Shown: positions 50,118 through 61,599, numbered from the stretch's first letter. The stretch is 64,000 nt of DNA from Beroe forskalii (GCA_011033025.1 WFMF01000321.1:124001-188000), one strand, 5' to 3'. Notes: generated from the sequence alone by a model not told the origin. Numbers and translations: made by a program.

Positions 50118-50258
50118 AGGTGCTTATCTCTACATATGAAGGTGCTTATCTCTACATATGAAGGTGCTTATCTCTACATAATATGAAGGTGCTTATCTCT
50201 ACATAAGAAGGTGCTTATCTCTACATATGAAGGTCCTTATCTTTACAGATCAGAAGAT
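50100..50258 (+). repeat. 22-bp tandem repeat spanning the stop codon
   Basis: CTACATATGAAGGTGCTTATCT repeats about six times, beginning with the last codons and stop (CTC TAC ATA TGA). It contains GAAG|GTGCTT, a donor-like word. Confidence 0.9.
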
Positions 50259-50490
50259 CCGCAGCTACTCCTCTCTAAAACGTGAATGGAGACGTGCTTA
50301 TCAATTTATCCGAAGTTTCAGGGCGTGAATTTGCATTATCGATGGTGACTGCCTATTTGAAGATAGCAAATGGTATGAGCGGAATCTAAGTTTACACTGA
50401 CAGAAAAAGTAGACAAGACTGATTGTTCGATATTTGAGTAGAATGATGAACACTTGAACAGAGTGGCCAGTGCCTAAGTAAGTTGCAAAT

Positions 50491-50496
50491 AATAAA
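50491..50496 (+). other. Candidate poly(A) signal of the unknown gene
   Basis: Canonical AATAAA about 375 bp after the stop codon. Confidence 0.4.
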
Positions 50497-50644
50497 GAGT
50501 CAAGGACGACTTATTATCAATCGCTATTAGTAATGTTGCGAAGAAGAGAAGATTTGCTTCAGGGAAAATTATTCAACAGGAGTTTTTGTACTGACAGTGC
50601 TCAATGAATTATCAATATAGGAATATTGTATTAAATGTATCTTT

Positions 50645-51343
50645 TAGGCTAAAACCACAGGTACTGATAACACTTCCACGTGATCAAAGGAACTTCCTCT
50701 AAAGTAATCATAATAATATCATAGTATTATGCAATCATGATATTGACAAGATTTGAAGTGATTACTGTTTTAGTGACCACAAATAGTCCTAATTCTTTGT
50801 CCAGTCCTAATTCTTTGTCCAGTCCTAATTCTTTAGTAGCGTAGTGTATTCAATGAAGAGATAGTAGATTAAAATGATAGAAAACTACTGCATAACATGA
50901 ATTTAAAAGTATAAAAATAATTAAATCGTATACAATAGCAGGAAGAAGGGGTGTTAAAAACCAAACATTTACAAACAAAATTTTCTAACTTTAGCAAATT
51001 TAATACATTAAAAATGAACAGAATTGATTAAACAAGGTATTAAAAATATTTTTAATTAACGTCCAAGCAGGTGCCATGAGATATCATGTGATGAGAAAAT
51101 ACCAAAATCAGGGAATAAACGCTCAGTTATAATTCAATAATCAATAGTCATAATACTGATAACTGAGTAGATAAAATCTAATAAATAGAAAGGCCCAATT
51201 CAAAAGTTACAGAAACAGCTAAGATCACCAATTAATACTAATAGGTATAGGTGATTCCATATAAAATTTAGAGCTACAGTCCTTTTTGAACTTTGAATCG
51301 GAATGCATAAAATTATAACAAATTTAAAAAGAAAACAGTGAAA
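50645..51343 (-). repeat. 3' flank of F-box copy 1, shared with the other copies
   Basis: Aligns with 52970-53582 and 60055-60565 (GGCTAAAACC-CA-GT-CT, AAGATT-AAGTGATTACTG, TCAATAATTTAATAGTCA). It defines the repeating unit of the F-box array. It also holds three 18-bp units GTCCTAATTCTTTGTCCA near 50790. Confidence 0.75.
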
Positions 51344-52768
51344 TTAGTCCCTCAGCACAGCTCGGCTGAGGATTGAGCCACAAAGCCGTGAAGGTATCAG
51401 CTCTACCCCGTTTTGGATCCGCAATTTCTTCAACCGAGGAATATCCCAAAACTGAGAAACTTCATCAAAAGTCCACCCTGCTAAGATAACTTTTCTCAAG
51501 CTTTTCATCTGGAAAAAGAATTCGAACTGTGGAAAGTACAAACGCCGAACTGAACGCAACCAACCATTACCCCCATCAAACTCTATGTCAGGTCGAAATT
51601 GATCACATTTTACGACTTTTATTGGCATGCCATTCATAAGCTGGAGATCTTCCAGCTTGAATTGACGCTTTCTGTCCGTGGCGGGGTCTGAAAACCATAG
51701 AAATCTACGTGGAACTTTGTTAAGGATGGAAACACTTTCCAACTTGGGAAAATCAATCTTCGTAATTTGTTCAACGAATTCGGTCCTATCACGGCAAACA
51801 ATTCCTCCTGTTGTTATTTGAGTAACAAATGGGGCGATTATCTTCAGAGTTGCCACAGGCCCGTAGCCAGGATTTTTTTCCGGGAGGGGCCCTTGCGCTC
51901 CGAACGAAGATGCGCCAGGGGTCTGGAGGTGCAGCCCCTGCCAGGGGGTTAAGGGGCGAAAAATTTTAGGGAAATTAGGGTGCTGACGGATGATTTTTAC
52001 AATAAAGAAATGTACAGGAAATGTACAGGACGATATTTGTCAAAATTAGAGCGTCGAAAAAGTATACACTCAAATATAAACGAGCTATAACAATCAGAAT
52101 AAGTTTAAACTGCCACTATTTAACCAAGCCAAAGTATATAATTATGATTATCAGTCAAAAACTTTTATTCTAACTATTATTTTGAAATGGTACCTTTTCT
52201 TCCGAGGGGGGCTGCAGCCCCCCTAGCCCCCCCTCTGTCTACGGGCCTGAGTTGCCATTGAGATATTGTTGTAACAATAACCATTATTGCAAACTTTAAG
52301 TTCCTTCAAGCTTGGCATTTCCTGAAAAATCTTGACGAACAATTTAGTTTTCTTTCTTATCTGCAGATCATAGGTGTAAAGTATTTGAATAGGAAGATAT
52401 TTCAGGCTTTCAAGATCTTCAGATCGCATTGGATGTTTGAATGAAGGACTATACCACAATATTTCATTGGCTATCAGTCTGAGAGTCTGACAAGTTAGGG
52501 TCAGCTCTCTTAGGTCTTCAATTGATAAGAAGGACATGATTTCATTCCAAATTTCATTTGGGAATACAGTGTGACCAAAGTCTTCTGCAACTCGGGGCAT
52601 GAGTTTTGACTTTTCATCCTCTGATAGTTTCCTGGTATGTGACCGAGTTACACGTTTCTCTGGTTGGGAGTCTGGAGGCTGAGCTGCAGGTTTACGAGGC
52701 TCCCTGTCACTGTTATCAGAAGCGGAGGTGCAGCGTCTTTTCCTGTTATTTTGCACCATTGCCTGCAT
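51344..52768 (-). pseudogene. F-box protein gene copy 1, split by a transposon
   Basis: The N-terminal half (52257-52768: RKRRCTSASD, an F-box FPNEIWNEIMSFLSIEDLREL) and the C-terminal half (51344-51855) match copy 2 end to end. They are separated by a 394-bp hAT-like insert after ISMAT. On this strand the insert brings a stop about eight codons in, so a full F-box adaptor cannot be read through. F-box proteins recruit substrates to SCF ubiquitin ligases. Either this copy makes a truncated F-box-only protein or it is dead. C-terminal divergence from copy 2 shows the duplication is not brand new. Confidence 0.88.
51856..52249. mobile_element. hAT-like non-autonomous element with 8-bp target duplication
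   Basis: Ends CAGGCCCGTAGCCAGG and CTCTGTCTACGGGCCTG. AGTTGCCA is duplicated on both sides (51848-51855, 52250-52257). Copy 2 of the gene carries the single uninterrupted site (CAGAGTTGCCATTGAG), which proves the insertion. Confidence 0.95.
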
Positions 52769-53582
52769 GGATATATAAGATTAAGATACCACCATTCTAG
52801 TAGTGATTAATTATTAACTTGTAGTTAAATATTAGGATGCAATAAAGCGCACAAATAACCATGTTAAGGGGCTTGCACCCATGTTTCTGGGAGAAGATTA
52901 GCTTCAACACAAAAATGTTTTGCCCACCATGCTCAATGAATTATCAGCATATTTTATTTGTATCTTTTAAAGGCTAAAACCGCACGTGCTTACAACACTT
53001 CGGACAAGTGATTGAAGAATGTTCCTCCAAAGCAACTAAGATTATAATTCATGATGACGGCAAGATTCCAAGTAATAACTGTTCAAGTTACCACATTCGT
53101 TCCATTAGCGTTATCTATTCAAGTAGGACACAGCAGATTATAATGATAGAAAAAACAACTTAATTCAAGAAATATCTGGACAACGAGAAAAGAGGATAAA
53201 AACTAACATTCTCAAACAAATTTACCACATTTCAGCTAGCGTTATACATCAAAATGTAAAAATAAGTTACTTTAAAGTCGTTAAATATTAAGTAACTTAA
53301 AAATATTTAGGTTTAAGTAGGTATTGCGAGACATCACCCTGCACTGTATATGAGAAGTTATCCAAAATCGGAGATAAATGATTAATGAAAGCAGTTATCA
53401 ATAATTTAATAGTCAACATACTGTATATAGATAAAATTCAATGAATAAAAAAGGCTAAAAAGTTTAAAAATAAGCTAAGTTTAAAAAATAAGCTAAGTTA
53501 AAAACAAACAAATTCCGTGATATAAACTGCTGGGTTACAGGCCAGAGGGCAATTATTACAAATTTAAACAAAAACAAAAAAG

Positions 53583-54605
53583 TTAATCACTTTCCACAGC
53601 TCGTTTGATGATTTTAGGAGCGATCAGTTCTACCCCGTTTTTTATTCGCAATTCCTTCAACAAATGAATATTCCAACATGTACCTGCACGCGTAGTCCAT
53701 CCAAACAAGATTAACTTTCTCAAGCTCTTCATCTGCAAAAAGAATTCAAGCTGTGGAAAGGACACACGTCGAATTCGAGGGTACAAAGACCTAGCATCAC
53801 CCTCAACATACTCAATGTCAGGTTGAAGCTCAGGAGATCTTATGACTGTTACTGGCATGTCATTCATTAGCTGCAGATCTTCCAGCGTGAATCTACGTTT
53901 TCTGTTAACGTTAAAGTTCTTTCGTGGATGGGAAGGATAATAGTGATAATCACGACCGGCTTTGTCAAGGATGGAAACACTTTTCAACTTTGGGAAATCA
54001 ATCTTCGTAATTTGTTCAACGAATTCGGTCCTATCAGGGCAAACAATTGCTCCTGTTGTTATTTTAGTAACGAATGGAGCGATTATTTTCAGAGTTGCCA
54101 TTGAGATATCGTAGCAAGAATAACCACCATTGCAAACTTTAAGTTCCTTCAGGCTTGCCATTTCCTGAAAAATCTTGGCGAACAATTTAGGTTTCTTTCT
54201 TATTTCCAGATCATAGGTGTAAAGTATTTGAATAGGAAGATATTTCAGGCTTTCAAGATCTTCAGCTCGGAGGGGATGTTTGAATGAAGGACTATACCAC
54301 AATATTTCATTGGCTATCAGTCTGAGAGTCTGACAAGTTAAAGTCAATTCTCTAAGGTCTTCAATTGATAAGAAGGTCATGATTTCATTCCAAATTTCAT
54401 TTGGGAATACAGTGTGACCAAAGTCTTCTGTAACTCGGGGCATGAGTTTTGCTTTTTCATGATCCTCTGATAGTTTCCTGGTATGTGACCGAGTGACACG
54501 TTTTTCTGGTTGGGAGTCTGGAGGCTGAGCTGCAGGTCTACGAGGCTCCCTTTCACTGTCATCAGAAGCGGAGGTGCAGCGTCTTTTCCTGTTACTTTGC
54601 ACCAT
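53583..54605 (-). CDS. F-box protein gene copy 2, intact, 340 residues
   Basis: A single open frame from MVQSNRKRRCTSASDDSE. A basic, likely nuclear N-terminus is followed by an F-box at about residues 68-105 (FPNEIWNEIMTFLSIEDLRE, LTLTCQTLRLIANEILWYS). The C-terminal region of about 220 residues has Leu-spaced strands (FPKLKSVSIL, LEDLQLMNDM, FPQLEFFLQMKSLRKLIL, LLKELRI) resembling degenerate leucine-rich repeats. The likely role is substrate receptor of an SCF-type E3 ligase. Upstream CATGCAG-like and CAGGCAG sequences before the ATG may be the acceptor of an untranslated first exon. No identifiable orthologue. Confidence 0.88.
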   Translation of the reverse strand: MVQSNRKRRCTSASDDSEREPRRPAAQPPDSQPEKRVTRSHTRKLSEDHEKAKLMPRVTEDFGHTVFPNEIWNEIMTFLSIEDLRELTLTCQTLRLIANEILWYSPSFKHPLRAEDLESLKYLPIQILYTYDLEIRKKPKLFAKIFQEMASLKELKVCNGGYSCYDISMATLKIIAPFVTKITTGAIVCPDRTEFVEQITKIDFPKLKSVSILDKAGRDYHYYPSHPRKNFNVNRKRRFTLEDLQLMNDMPVTVIRSPELQPDIEYVEGDARSLYPRIRRVSFPQLEFFLQMKSLRKLILFGWTTRAGTCWNIHLLKELRIKNGVELIAPKIIKRAVESD

Positions 54606-54714
54606 TGCCTGCCTGGATAGGAATTGGATAAATGATTAAAATACCATCATACTACTAGTACCATGCTTATAGTATATTATTTACCGCGTGGCCGGATATA
54701 GCGGTTTAGTAAGA

Positions 54715-54872
54715 TGTGTTATTTTTGAGTTTTTTTCATACTTTTGATATTATTTTCATACTTTTGATATTATTTTCACACTTTTGATATTATTTACACA
54801 CTTTCGGTATTATTTTCATAGTTTTTGGTATTATTTTCATAGTTTTTGGTATTATTTTCATAATATTGCAGT
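54715..54872 (+). repeat. 17-bp TATTATTTTCATA array, left part
   Basis: Units of CTTTTGATATTATTTTCA(T/C)A. The same array in the same orientation resumes at 59070-59150, so fold-back element II split one array. Confidence 0.8.
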
Positions 54873-54874
54873 TA

Positions 54875-57800
54875 GTCAGGTCAAATCCTAATTTTTTCGT
54901 GGACAAATTCTACACCAAGCGATTTTGGTTGTTTTCTATGGTTTTCTGCATGAAAAATCGATCTAGAAACTTCTCAGAACTTTCCAGTGTGGGGAAAGTG
55001 CCGAAAAATCGATTTTAAGTTGAGCGGCAGCCAAGCAACTTATGAAAATTCGTATCTCAGTCCAGGAAGGTCGTAGAGACTTCGTTTTCGGCGCAAAAGA
55101 ATCGCAATGGCCATGTTTATATACGACTTGTTAATAAACATATGCCCTAAAATGCTCACGAAAAACTGATTTTTGGGCCTCTGCGAGCCATTGCTGGGGC
55201 GATTTTTGTAACTTGGTCCAGGAAGGTCGTAGAGACTTCGTTTTGGGCGCAAACAAATCGGAATGACCATGTTTATATACGACTTGTTGATAAACATATG
55301 CCCTAAAATGCTCACAAACCGAGTTATGGGCGAAAAACTGATTTAGGGCCCCTGCGAGCCATTGCTGGGGCGATTTTGTAACTTGTTCAGGAAGGTCGTA
55401 GAGACTTCGTTTGGGCGCAAACAAATCGGAATGACCATGTTTATATACAACTTGTTCATAAACGTATGCTCTAAAGTGCTCACAAACCGAGTTATGGGCG
55501 AGAAAAAACCGATTTTTGGGCCTTTGCGAGCCATCACTAGGGCGATTTTGTAACTTGGTTCAAGAAGGTCGCAGAGAGACTTCGTTTTGGGCGCAAACGA
55601 ATCGGAATGGTCATGTTTATACACAACCTGTCAACAAACGTATGCCCCAAAATGCTCACAAACTGAGTTGTGGGCAAAAAACCGATTTTTTTCAAGCCAT
55701 TGGTAGGACGAATTTTGTAACTTGATTTAGGAAGGTCATAGAGACTTCGTTTTGGGTGCAACGAATCGAAATGGCCATGTTTATTTATATACGACAAGTT
55801 CATAAACATATGCCCTAAAGCGCTCACAAACCAAGTCATCGGCGAAAAACCGATTTTTTGAGCCCTCATCCAAGCTATCACCGATCGCCAGGGCGATTTT
55901 TATAATTTGGTTCAAGAAATCAAGAAAGTCGTAGATACTTCGTTTTGGGCGTAAATGAATTACAATGTGCGTGGTTAAAAAATATCATTTTAAATGCTCA
56001 CAAACCGAGTAATGGGCAGAAAAAAATTGTTGGGCCCTCACAAGCCATTGCTTGAGCAATTTTTGTAACTTGGTCAAGGAAGATCGTAGAGTCTTCGTCT
56101 TACTTCGTTTTGGGCTCAAACGAAACAGTGGTCTCCAACCTAACAGCCTAAAGCTAACGTCCAAAGGTCCTTCACAAGTAACAACAGTACTGTAATTGCG
56201 TGAGTCTGAAATATCTTGATCCCAAATTTGTGAAAAGTCCACTAACGTAACCTTCCTAAATCGGAAGATTCATTAAAAAAACTGACACACCATCAGCCAC
56301 AAAGTAAAGCACATTGCTGCCAAACCTACCATCGGTTTCAAAAATACCATTTCAATCTGTTTGTGCCCAAAACTAAGTCTATACGACCTTAGACCTTCCT
56401 GGAGCAAGTTACAAAAATTTCTCTAGCAACCACTTGCAGGTGCCCAAGAAATCGGTTTCTAGCCCATCTTAATTATAATTTCGTAAGAGCACGTGAATTA
56501 TGTCTGTCTGTGCCGCCGTATACAATTAAATTTGACCTTGCCAAGAAAATATCAAGAGAAACGAATGCAAACGGGAAAAAAGAGGTGCCATTGCTATGGA
56601 GATTGGATATTTGCGCACGTGCAACATAAAGTAGTTCGCAATGTAGTGTTAATGTTACGTTAATGATTTAAGCTGTCGAGATGTTGCTTTTAAATGTTGA
56701 TGTTTTTAAATTTGTAGTTCATGTTTTCATGAGGCATTTAGGAAAGTAGGAAGGTATTACAAAAATCTCTTAGCGGTAGAGTTCAACCGATGAAATAAAT
56801 TCGCATCAAACGATGTCCGTACGTCTGTTTCAAAATTAAAATTAAATGAGAGGTTCGATTCAGATTCAGAACACTTCACGTAAACGTAAGGGAAAATAAA
56901 ATTTTTGAACTAACGAAATTAACAAAACGCGCGCTCATTCTAATTAATAATGCGCGCTAAATCTCTGCGCGCAGCGCTGTCATTCTGCAAAGTTATTTCA
57001 GATAAAGTCTCATGCTTGCAAGAACAAATGCGCGGCGTAAAATCATGAATTTTATTTTGCTGCACTTAGCCTGAGCGCGCGCCACGCAGGGTCGCAGGGT
57101 CTAAATATATTTTCAAATTCAAAATCTTTAAACGTTGTTACTTTTTGCTCCCTCATGAACTGTTTTTTGTGATTAGTATTTGGTTCTGTAGTATCAAGCA
57201 GCTCCAACGGGCTTGCTAGTAACTTAATAACTCTGTGAGCTGAGCATTTCAGGGCATAAGTTTATTGTTTATTGACAAGTCGTATATAAACTATAATCAT
57301 GTCTAATGCGATTCTTTTGCGCCCAAAACAAAGTCTCTACGACCTACCTGAACCAAGTTAAAAAATCGCTTCAGCTTGTGAGGGCCCCAAAAATCGGTCG
57401 GTTTTACAATCAAAAAGCGGCTTGTGAGCATTTTATGGCATATGAATATAAACAAGTCGTAGATATTAGAATGCCCATTGCAAATCGTTTGCACCCAAAA
57501 CGGTACGAAGTCTCCAGGACCTTCCTGAATCAAGTTACAAAAATCGTCCCAGCAATGGCTTGCAAGGGCCCAAAAAATCGGTTTGTTGAATTGAATTGAT
57601 TGAATAAAATGTTTACAGCACAATGACAATGAATATATTTTCTCGGGTTTATATTATGAATGAAGCTTCTATGTTGTGCTGAGGGAAAACACTCAGTCAA
57701 TCATAAAGACTGTTAACGAGGTTGCCCACTAAAGAAATATCTATACTATATTAAAACATATTCCTGAAAAGAATGGTGAAAATAAATAATGCACTCTCGG

Positions 57801-59069
57801 AACAGTACATACTGAAAATAATAAGTGGTATATTATTTAACTTAAAATAAAATAAAAGCTATTTAACTTATTTACATAAATAAAGCTGCATTTTATTGAC
57901 TTACCAAGGTCAGGCTGCATTTTAGAGACATTCCCAGGTCTAAATTCAATGATTTAATCATAAAAATGTAAAAGTAATAAGCATTGAAATTTAGAAAAGT
58001 CCCTCAGCACGATCCCAATAAAAATGTTAATACTTTAATAAAGTTCCATCAACATTACAATATCTTGACAGTATAAATAATTTAAAACATATTATTGTAA
58101 TTTGCCCACGAACCAGTTTGTGAGCATTTTAGGGCATACGTTTATTGACAAGTTGTGTATAAACATGACCATTCAGATTTGTTTGCGCTTAAAACGAAGT
58201 CTCTGCGACCTTCTTGAACCAAGTTACAAAAATCGCCCTAGTGATGGCTCGCAAAGGCCCAAAAATCGGTTTTTCGCCCATAACTCGGTTTGTGAGCATT
58301 TTAGAGCATACGTTTATAAATAAGCTGTATAAAAACATGGTCATTGCGATAATGCGATTTGTTTGCGCCCAAAAAGAAGTCTCTACGACCTTCCTGGACC
58401 AAGTTACAAAAATCACCCCAGCGATGGCTCGCAGGGGCCCAAAAATCAGTTTTTCGCCCATAACTCGGTTTGTGAGCATTTTAGGGCATATGTTTATCTA
58501 CAAGTCGTATATAAACATGGTCATTCCGATTTGTTTGCGCCCAAAACGAAGTCTCTACGTCCTTCCTGGACCAAGTTACAAAAATCGCTCCAGCGATGGC
58601 TCGCAGGGGCCCAAAAATCAGTTTTTCGCCCATAACTCGGTTTGTGAGCATTTTAGGTCATATGTTTATCAACAAGTCGTATATAAACATGGTCATTCCG
58701 AATTGTTTGCGCCCAAAAAGAAGTCTCTACGACCTTACTGGACCAAGTTACAAAAATCGCCCCAGCGATGGCTCGCAGGGGCCCAAAAATCAGTTTTTCG
58801 CCCATAACTCGGTTTTTGAGCATTTTAGGGCATATGTTTATTAACAAGTCGTATATAAACATGGTCATTGCGACTGAAATACGAATTTTCATAAGTCGCT
58901 CGGCTGCCGCTCAACTTAAAATCGATTTTTCGGCAATTTCCCCTCGCTGGAAAGTTCTGGAAAGTTTCTAGATCGATTTTTCATGCAAAAAACCATAGAA
59001 AACAACCAAAATCGCTTGGTGTAGAATTTGTCCACATTTTCGTCCAATTTGAGGCAGATTTGACCTGAC
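54875..59069. mobile_element. Fold-back element II, 4.2 kb, TA-flanked
   Basis: Inverted ends GTCAGGTCAAATC-TAA... with TA on both sides (54873-54874 and 59070-59071). The arms (54875-about 56460 and about 57240-59069) are mirror copies. Both carry AAAATCGATTTTAAGTTGAG and tandem units of about 172 bp (CAGGAAGGTCGTAGAGACTT; TGGGCGCAAACAAATCGGAA; CATGTTTATATACGACTTGT). The middle (56460-57240) is unique and CpG-containing. 57600-58090 is an AT-rich interruption of the right arm. Long ORFs in it are readings of the repeat. No transposase. Confidence 0.88.
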
Positions 59070-59317
59070 TATATTATTTTCATAGTATTTGATATTATTT
59101 TCATAGTTTTTCTATTATTTTCACAGTATTCAATATTATATTCACACTTCATGTCAGGAGTTCCTAAAGGAACTCCGAGACGAAACCTCACATCAAAAGC
59201 TTTGATAAACAAGTCGTATTACTCACCACGTAAAGCCTACCGTCTAAAGACAAAAGTTATATTTATACGCTGAGAGTGAAGAAAAATGTTTTCTTGCGTT
59301 TGAAAAACTTGGCCAAA

Positions 59318-60050
59318 AAATATCGTTACATAACTCCCAACAGCAGTAACAATTGTTTTCAACTCGGGCTGCGCCCTCGATGAAAACAAATCATTATTCA
59401 ACTCAGCCTTCGGCTTCGGTGAATAATGCAATTTATGCCACTCGCTTCGCTCGAGGCATAAATCATGTTACTTCACAGTTGCTCGTTATGTAACTACATA
59501 TTATTCACCATGTGGTGGGGTTATTCCGTTTGAATAAAAATGTGTTATTTAGAGTTTTTTTGTCGTATTATTCCACCTTTTTTAGTATTATTCTCACTTT
59601 TACCATGTTATTCCACTCTTACACCGTGTTATTTGCCATTTTTATGGTGTTATTCAACACTTTTCCCAAATTAGTGATACGACAGAACGTCCTTTTCTGC
59701 TGGGAGAGCTGGCACACTGCTAATTACCTGATCAGTAGATAATTGCTCTCCACCAAAAAGTGATACAACGGAACGTCCTTTTCTGCTGAACTGAATACTA
59801 AAATCTCAGCCTTTTAAAGGCTCAAAGCTTTGTACGTTTGTACACGTCTTGGTGAATAATATCGTTACACAACTCATAAGTATGAAGTAACAGCTTGTTT
59901 TCAACTCGGGCTACGCCCTCGTTGAAAACAAATCATTATTCAACTCAGCCTTCGGCTTCGGTGAATAATGCGATTTATGCAACTCGCTTCGCTCGTGGCA
60001 TAAATCATGTTACTTCACACTTATTCGTTGAGTAACTCTATATTATTAAT
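59318..60050 (+). repeat. Hairpin-rich direct repeats (about 190 bp each) around a 350-bp core
   Basis: 59318-59510 and 59860-60050 share GTTTTCAACTCGGGCT-CGCC, ATTCAACTCAGCCTTCGGCT, ACTCGCTTCGCTCG-GGCATA and CATGTTACTTCACA. Each contains three short hairpins (GGGCT-CGCCC, GCCTTCGGC, CGCTTCGCTCG). The core repeats GAACGTCCTTTTCTGCTG twice, and its start resembles 54690-54720. An unclassified repeat. Confidence 0.75.
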
Positions 60051-60054
60051 CAGT

Positions 60055-60565
60055 GAATTAAAACTGCACGTGCTGATTACTCTTCGGACAAGTGATTGAA
60101 GGAAAGTCCTCTAAAGTAATCAATATTATGATTCATGATAACGACAAGATTCCAAGTGATTACTGTTAATAAGTTACCACATTCGTTGTAGTAGCGTTAT
60201 CCATTCAAGGACACCACAGATTAAAATGATACAGAAAACGAACAGCAACTCAAGAAATATGAGGACAACGAGAAAGGAGGTTAAAAACAAACATTCTCAA
60301 ACAAATTTACCACATTTCAGCTAGCCTAATACATCAAAATGGATCGAACTGTTTAATAAGTTACTTTAAAGTCGTTAAATAAGTTACTTTAAAATATTTA
60401 GGTCCAAGAGTAATGTGAGACATAACCGCACTTTATATGAGGATTTAAAATCAAGGGATTAATACAAGCAGTTATCAATAATTTAATAGTCAAAATACTG
60501 TGTATAGATAAAGCTTAATGAATAAAAAACAGAAATTAAAAATCAGCTAAGTTAACCAAACAAAC
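60055..60565 (-). pseudogene. Remnant of a third F-box unit (3' flank only)
   Basis: Matches the 3' flank of copy 2 (52970-53500) in order and orientation (CTTCGGACAAGTGATTGAA; CTCAAACAAATTTACCACAT). Homology ends at about 60565, where the coding part should begin. No F-box codons follow. Confidence 0.85.
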
Positions 60566-61004
60566 TCATGAACGTGTCCTAAAAACACACGTTATAAATA
60601 CTGGTCTAATCGAGATGACAACATATAAGATCTCCATTATTACACTTTTATTACTCTCCTACAACCCTCACTCTGAAGGTTCCTCTCATTCTCATGCTTT
60701 TGGTATCTAGGTACCTATTGTCATGCCAGCAGTCTTCTTACTAGGTACTAATGACTCACTTCAGAGGGTGCTTGCCGTGACAGTGGGTGTTTTCTAGAGT
60801 GTTAACAGATCCTTTGCTGTGTCGGGTCTCAGAAAGGAAGGACTCTGCCGAGTGCCGGACTCTCTGTGCTACGCAAGATTTTTCCTAACACTAACAGAGG
60901 TACGGATTCAGCTTGATTTAATCATCACGTACAGTACCGGTACAATGATTTTAAAAAGCATATTTTTCGAAATCAATGAAAAGGGGAAGGAAAAAGTTTT
61001 AAAA
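60566..61004. other. Spacer
   Basis: No gene recognised. Homology to the F-box unit stops at its left edge and an A-rich tract begins at its right edge. Confidence 0.35.
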
Positions 61005-61064
61005 CCGTAAAAAGAAAAAAAAAGAGAAAAAGAAAAAAAAGAGAAAAAAAAAGAAAAAAAAGAG

Positions 61065-61095
<31 letters not shown>

Positions 61096-61115
61096 AAAAA
61101 GAAAAAAAGACGGAA
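61005..61115 (+). repeat. Homopurine A/G tract
   Basis: About 110 bp of AAAAAAAAGA-type sequence with no pyrimidine except near the ends. Could be the decayed poly(A) end of a retroposon or simple repeat, with triplex potential. Confidence 0.8.
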
Positions 61116-61599
61116 AAACGTCACAAACAAGCAATGTAAATAGATTCATTAGGTGATGTCAGATACAGTTTTTAACTGTAATATGTACTATTGGGTGCAC
61201 TGCGATAAAACGCTCCCATTTTTGTTTCTCACGGTTCGATGCCCCTCATTCGATCTTCGTATCCTTTAGCAAAAATTGAGATTTAACACATTTAAGATGG
61301 TATTATAATCTTCATTTTTATACCTGGATGCTTGGTCCAGTGAATGATAATCACCCTTATAGCTAGGACCATGGAATTCAAATTTTTGGCAATCTACATT
61401 TCTATCTAGCCTTTTCCCATGCCCTTCTCTCTCCCTTTATTTTCGTGTGTTGTGTGTTTATATTTTTATTTTATTTTTGGAAAAATTAACAGCTATGCAA
61501 ATGTGGTGATACATGGTGCAGGAGCTGAACTAGGTATTTATGACAACTGCCACCCTTTGTTGGATCGTGGGCGATTGTTTACTTATGTTATCAAATAGG

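Noticed and set aside
50100-50258. CRISPR array (22-bp repeats)
   Set aside because: Repeats are contiguous without spacers and the genome is eukaryotic.
58214-58807. 197-codon ORF and several like it in fold-back II
   Set aside because: Reads the 172-bp tandem unit repeatedly. The same peptides arise in both arms and frames, with no domain.
59318-60050. LTR-type element (direct repeats around a core)
   Set aside because: No primer-binding site, polypurine tract, TG...CA ends or coding sequence seen. Left unclassified. No retroviral or LTR element was recognised anywhere in the window.
61005-61115. CRISPR-like or coding poly-Lys tract
   Set aside because: Simple homopurine repeat with irregular period and no spacers.
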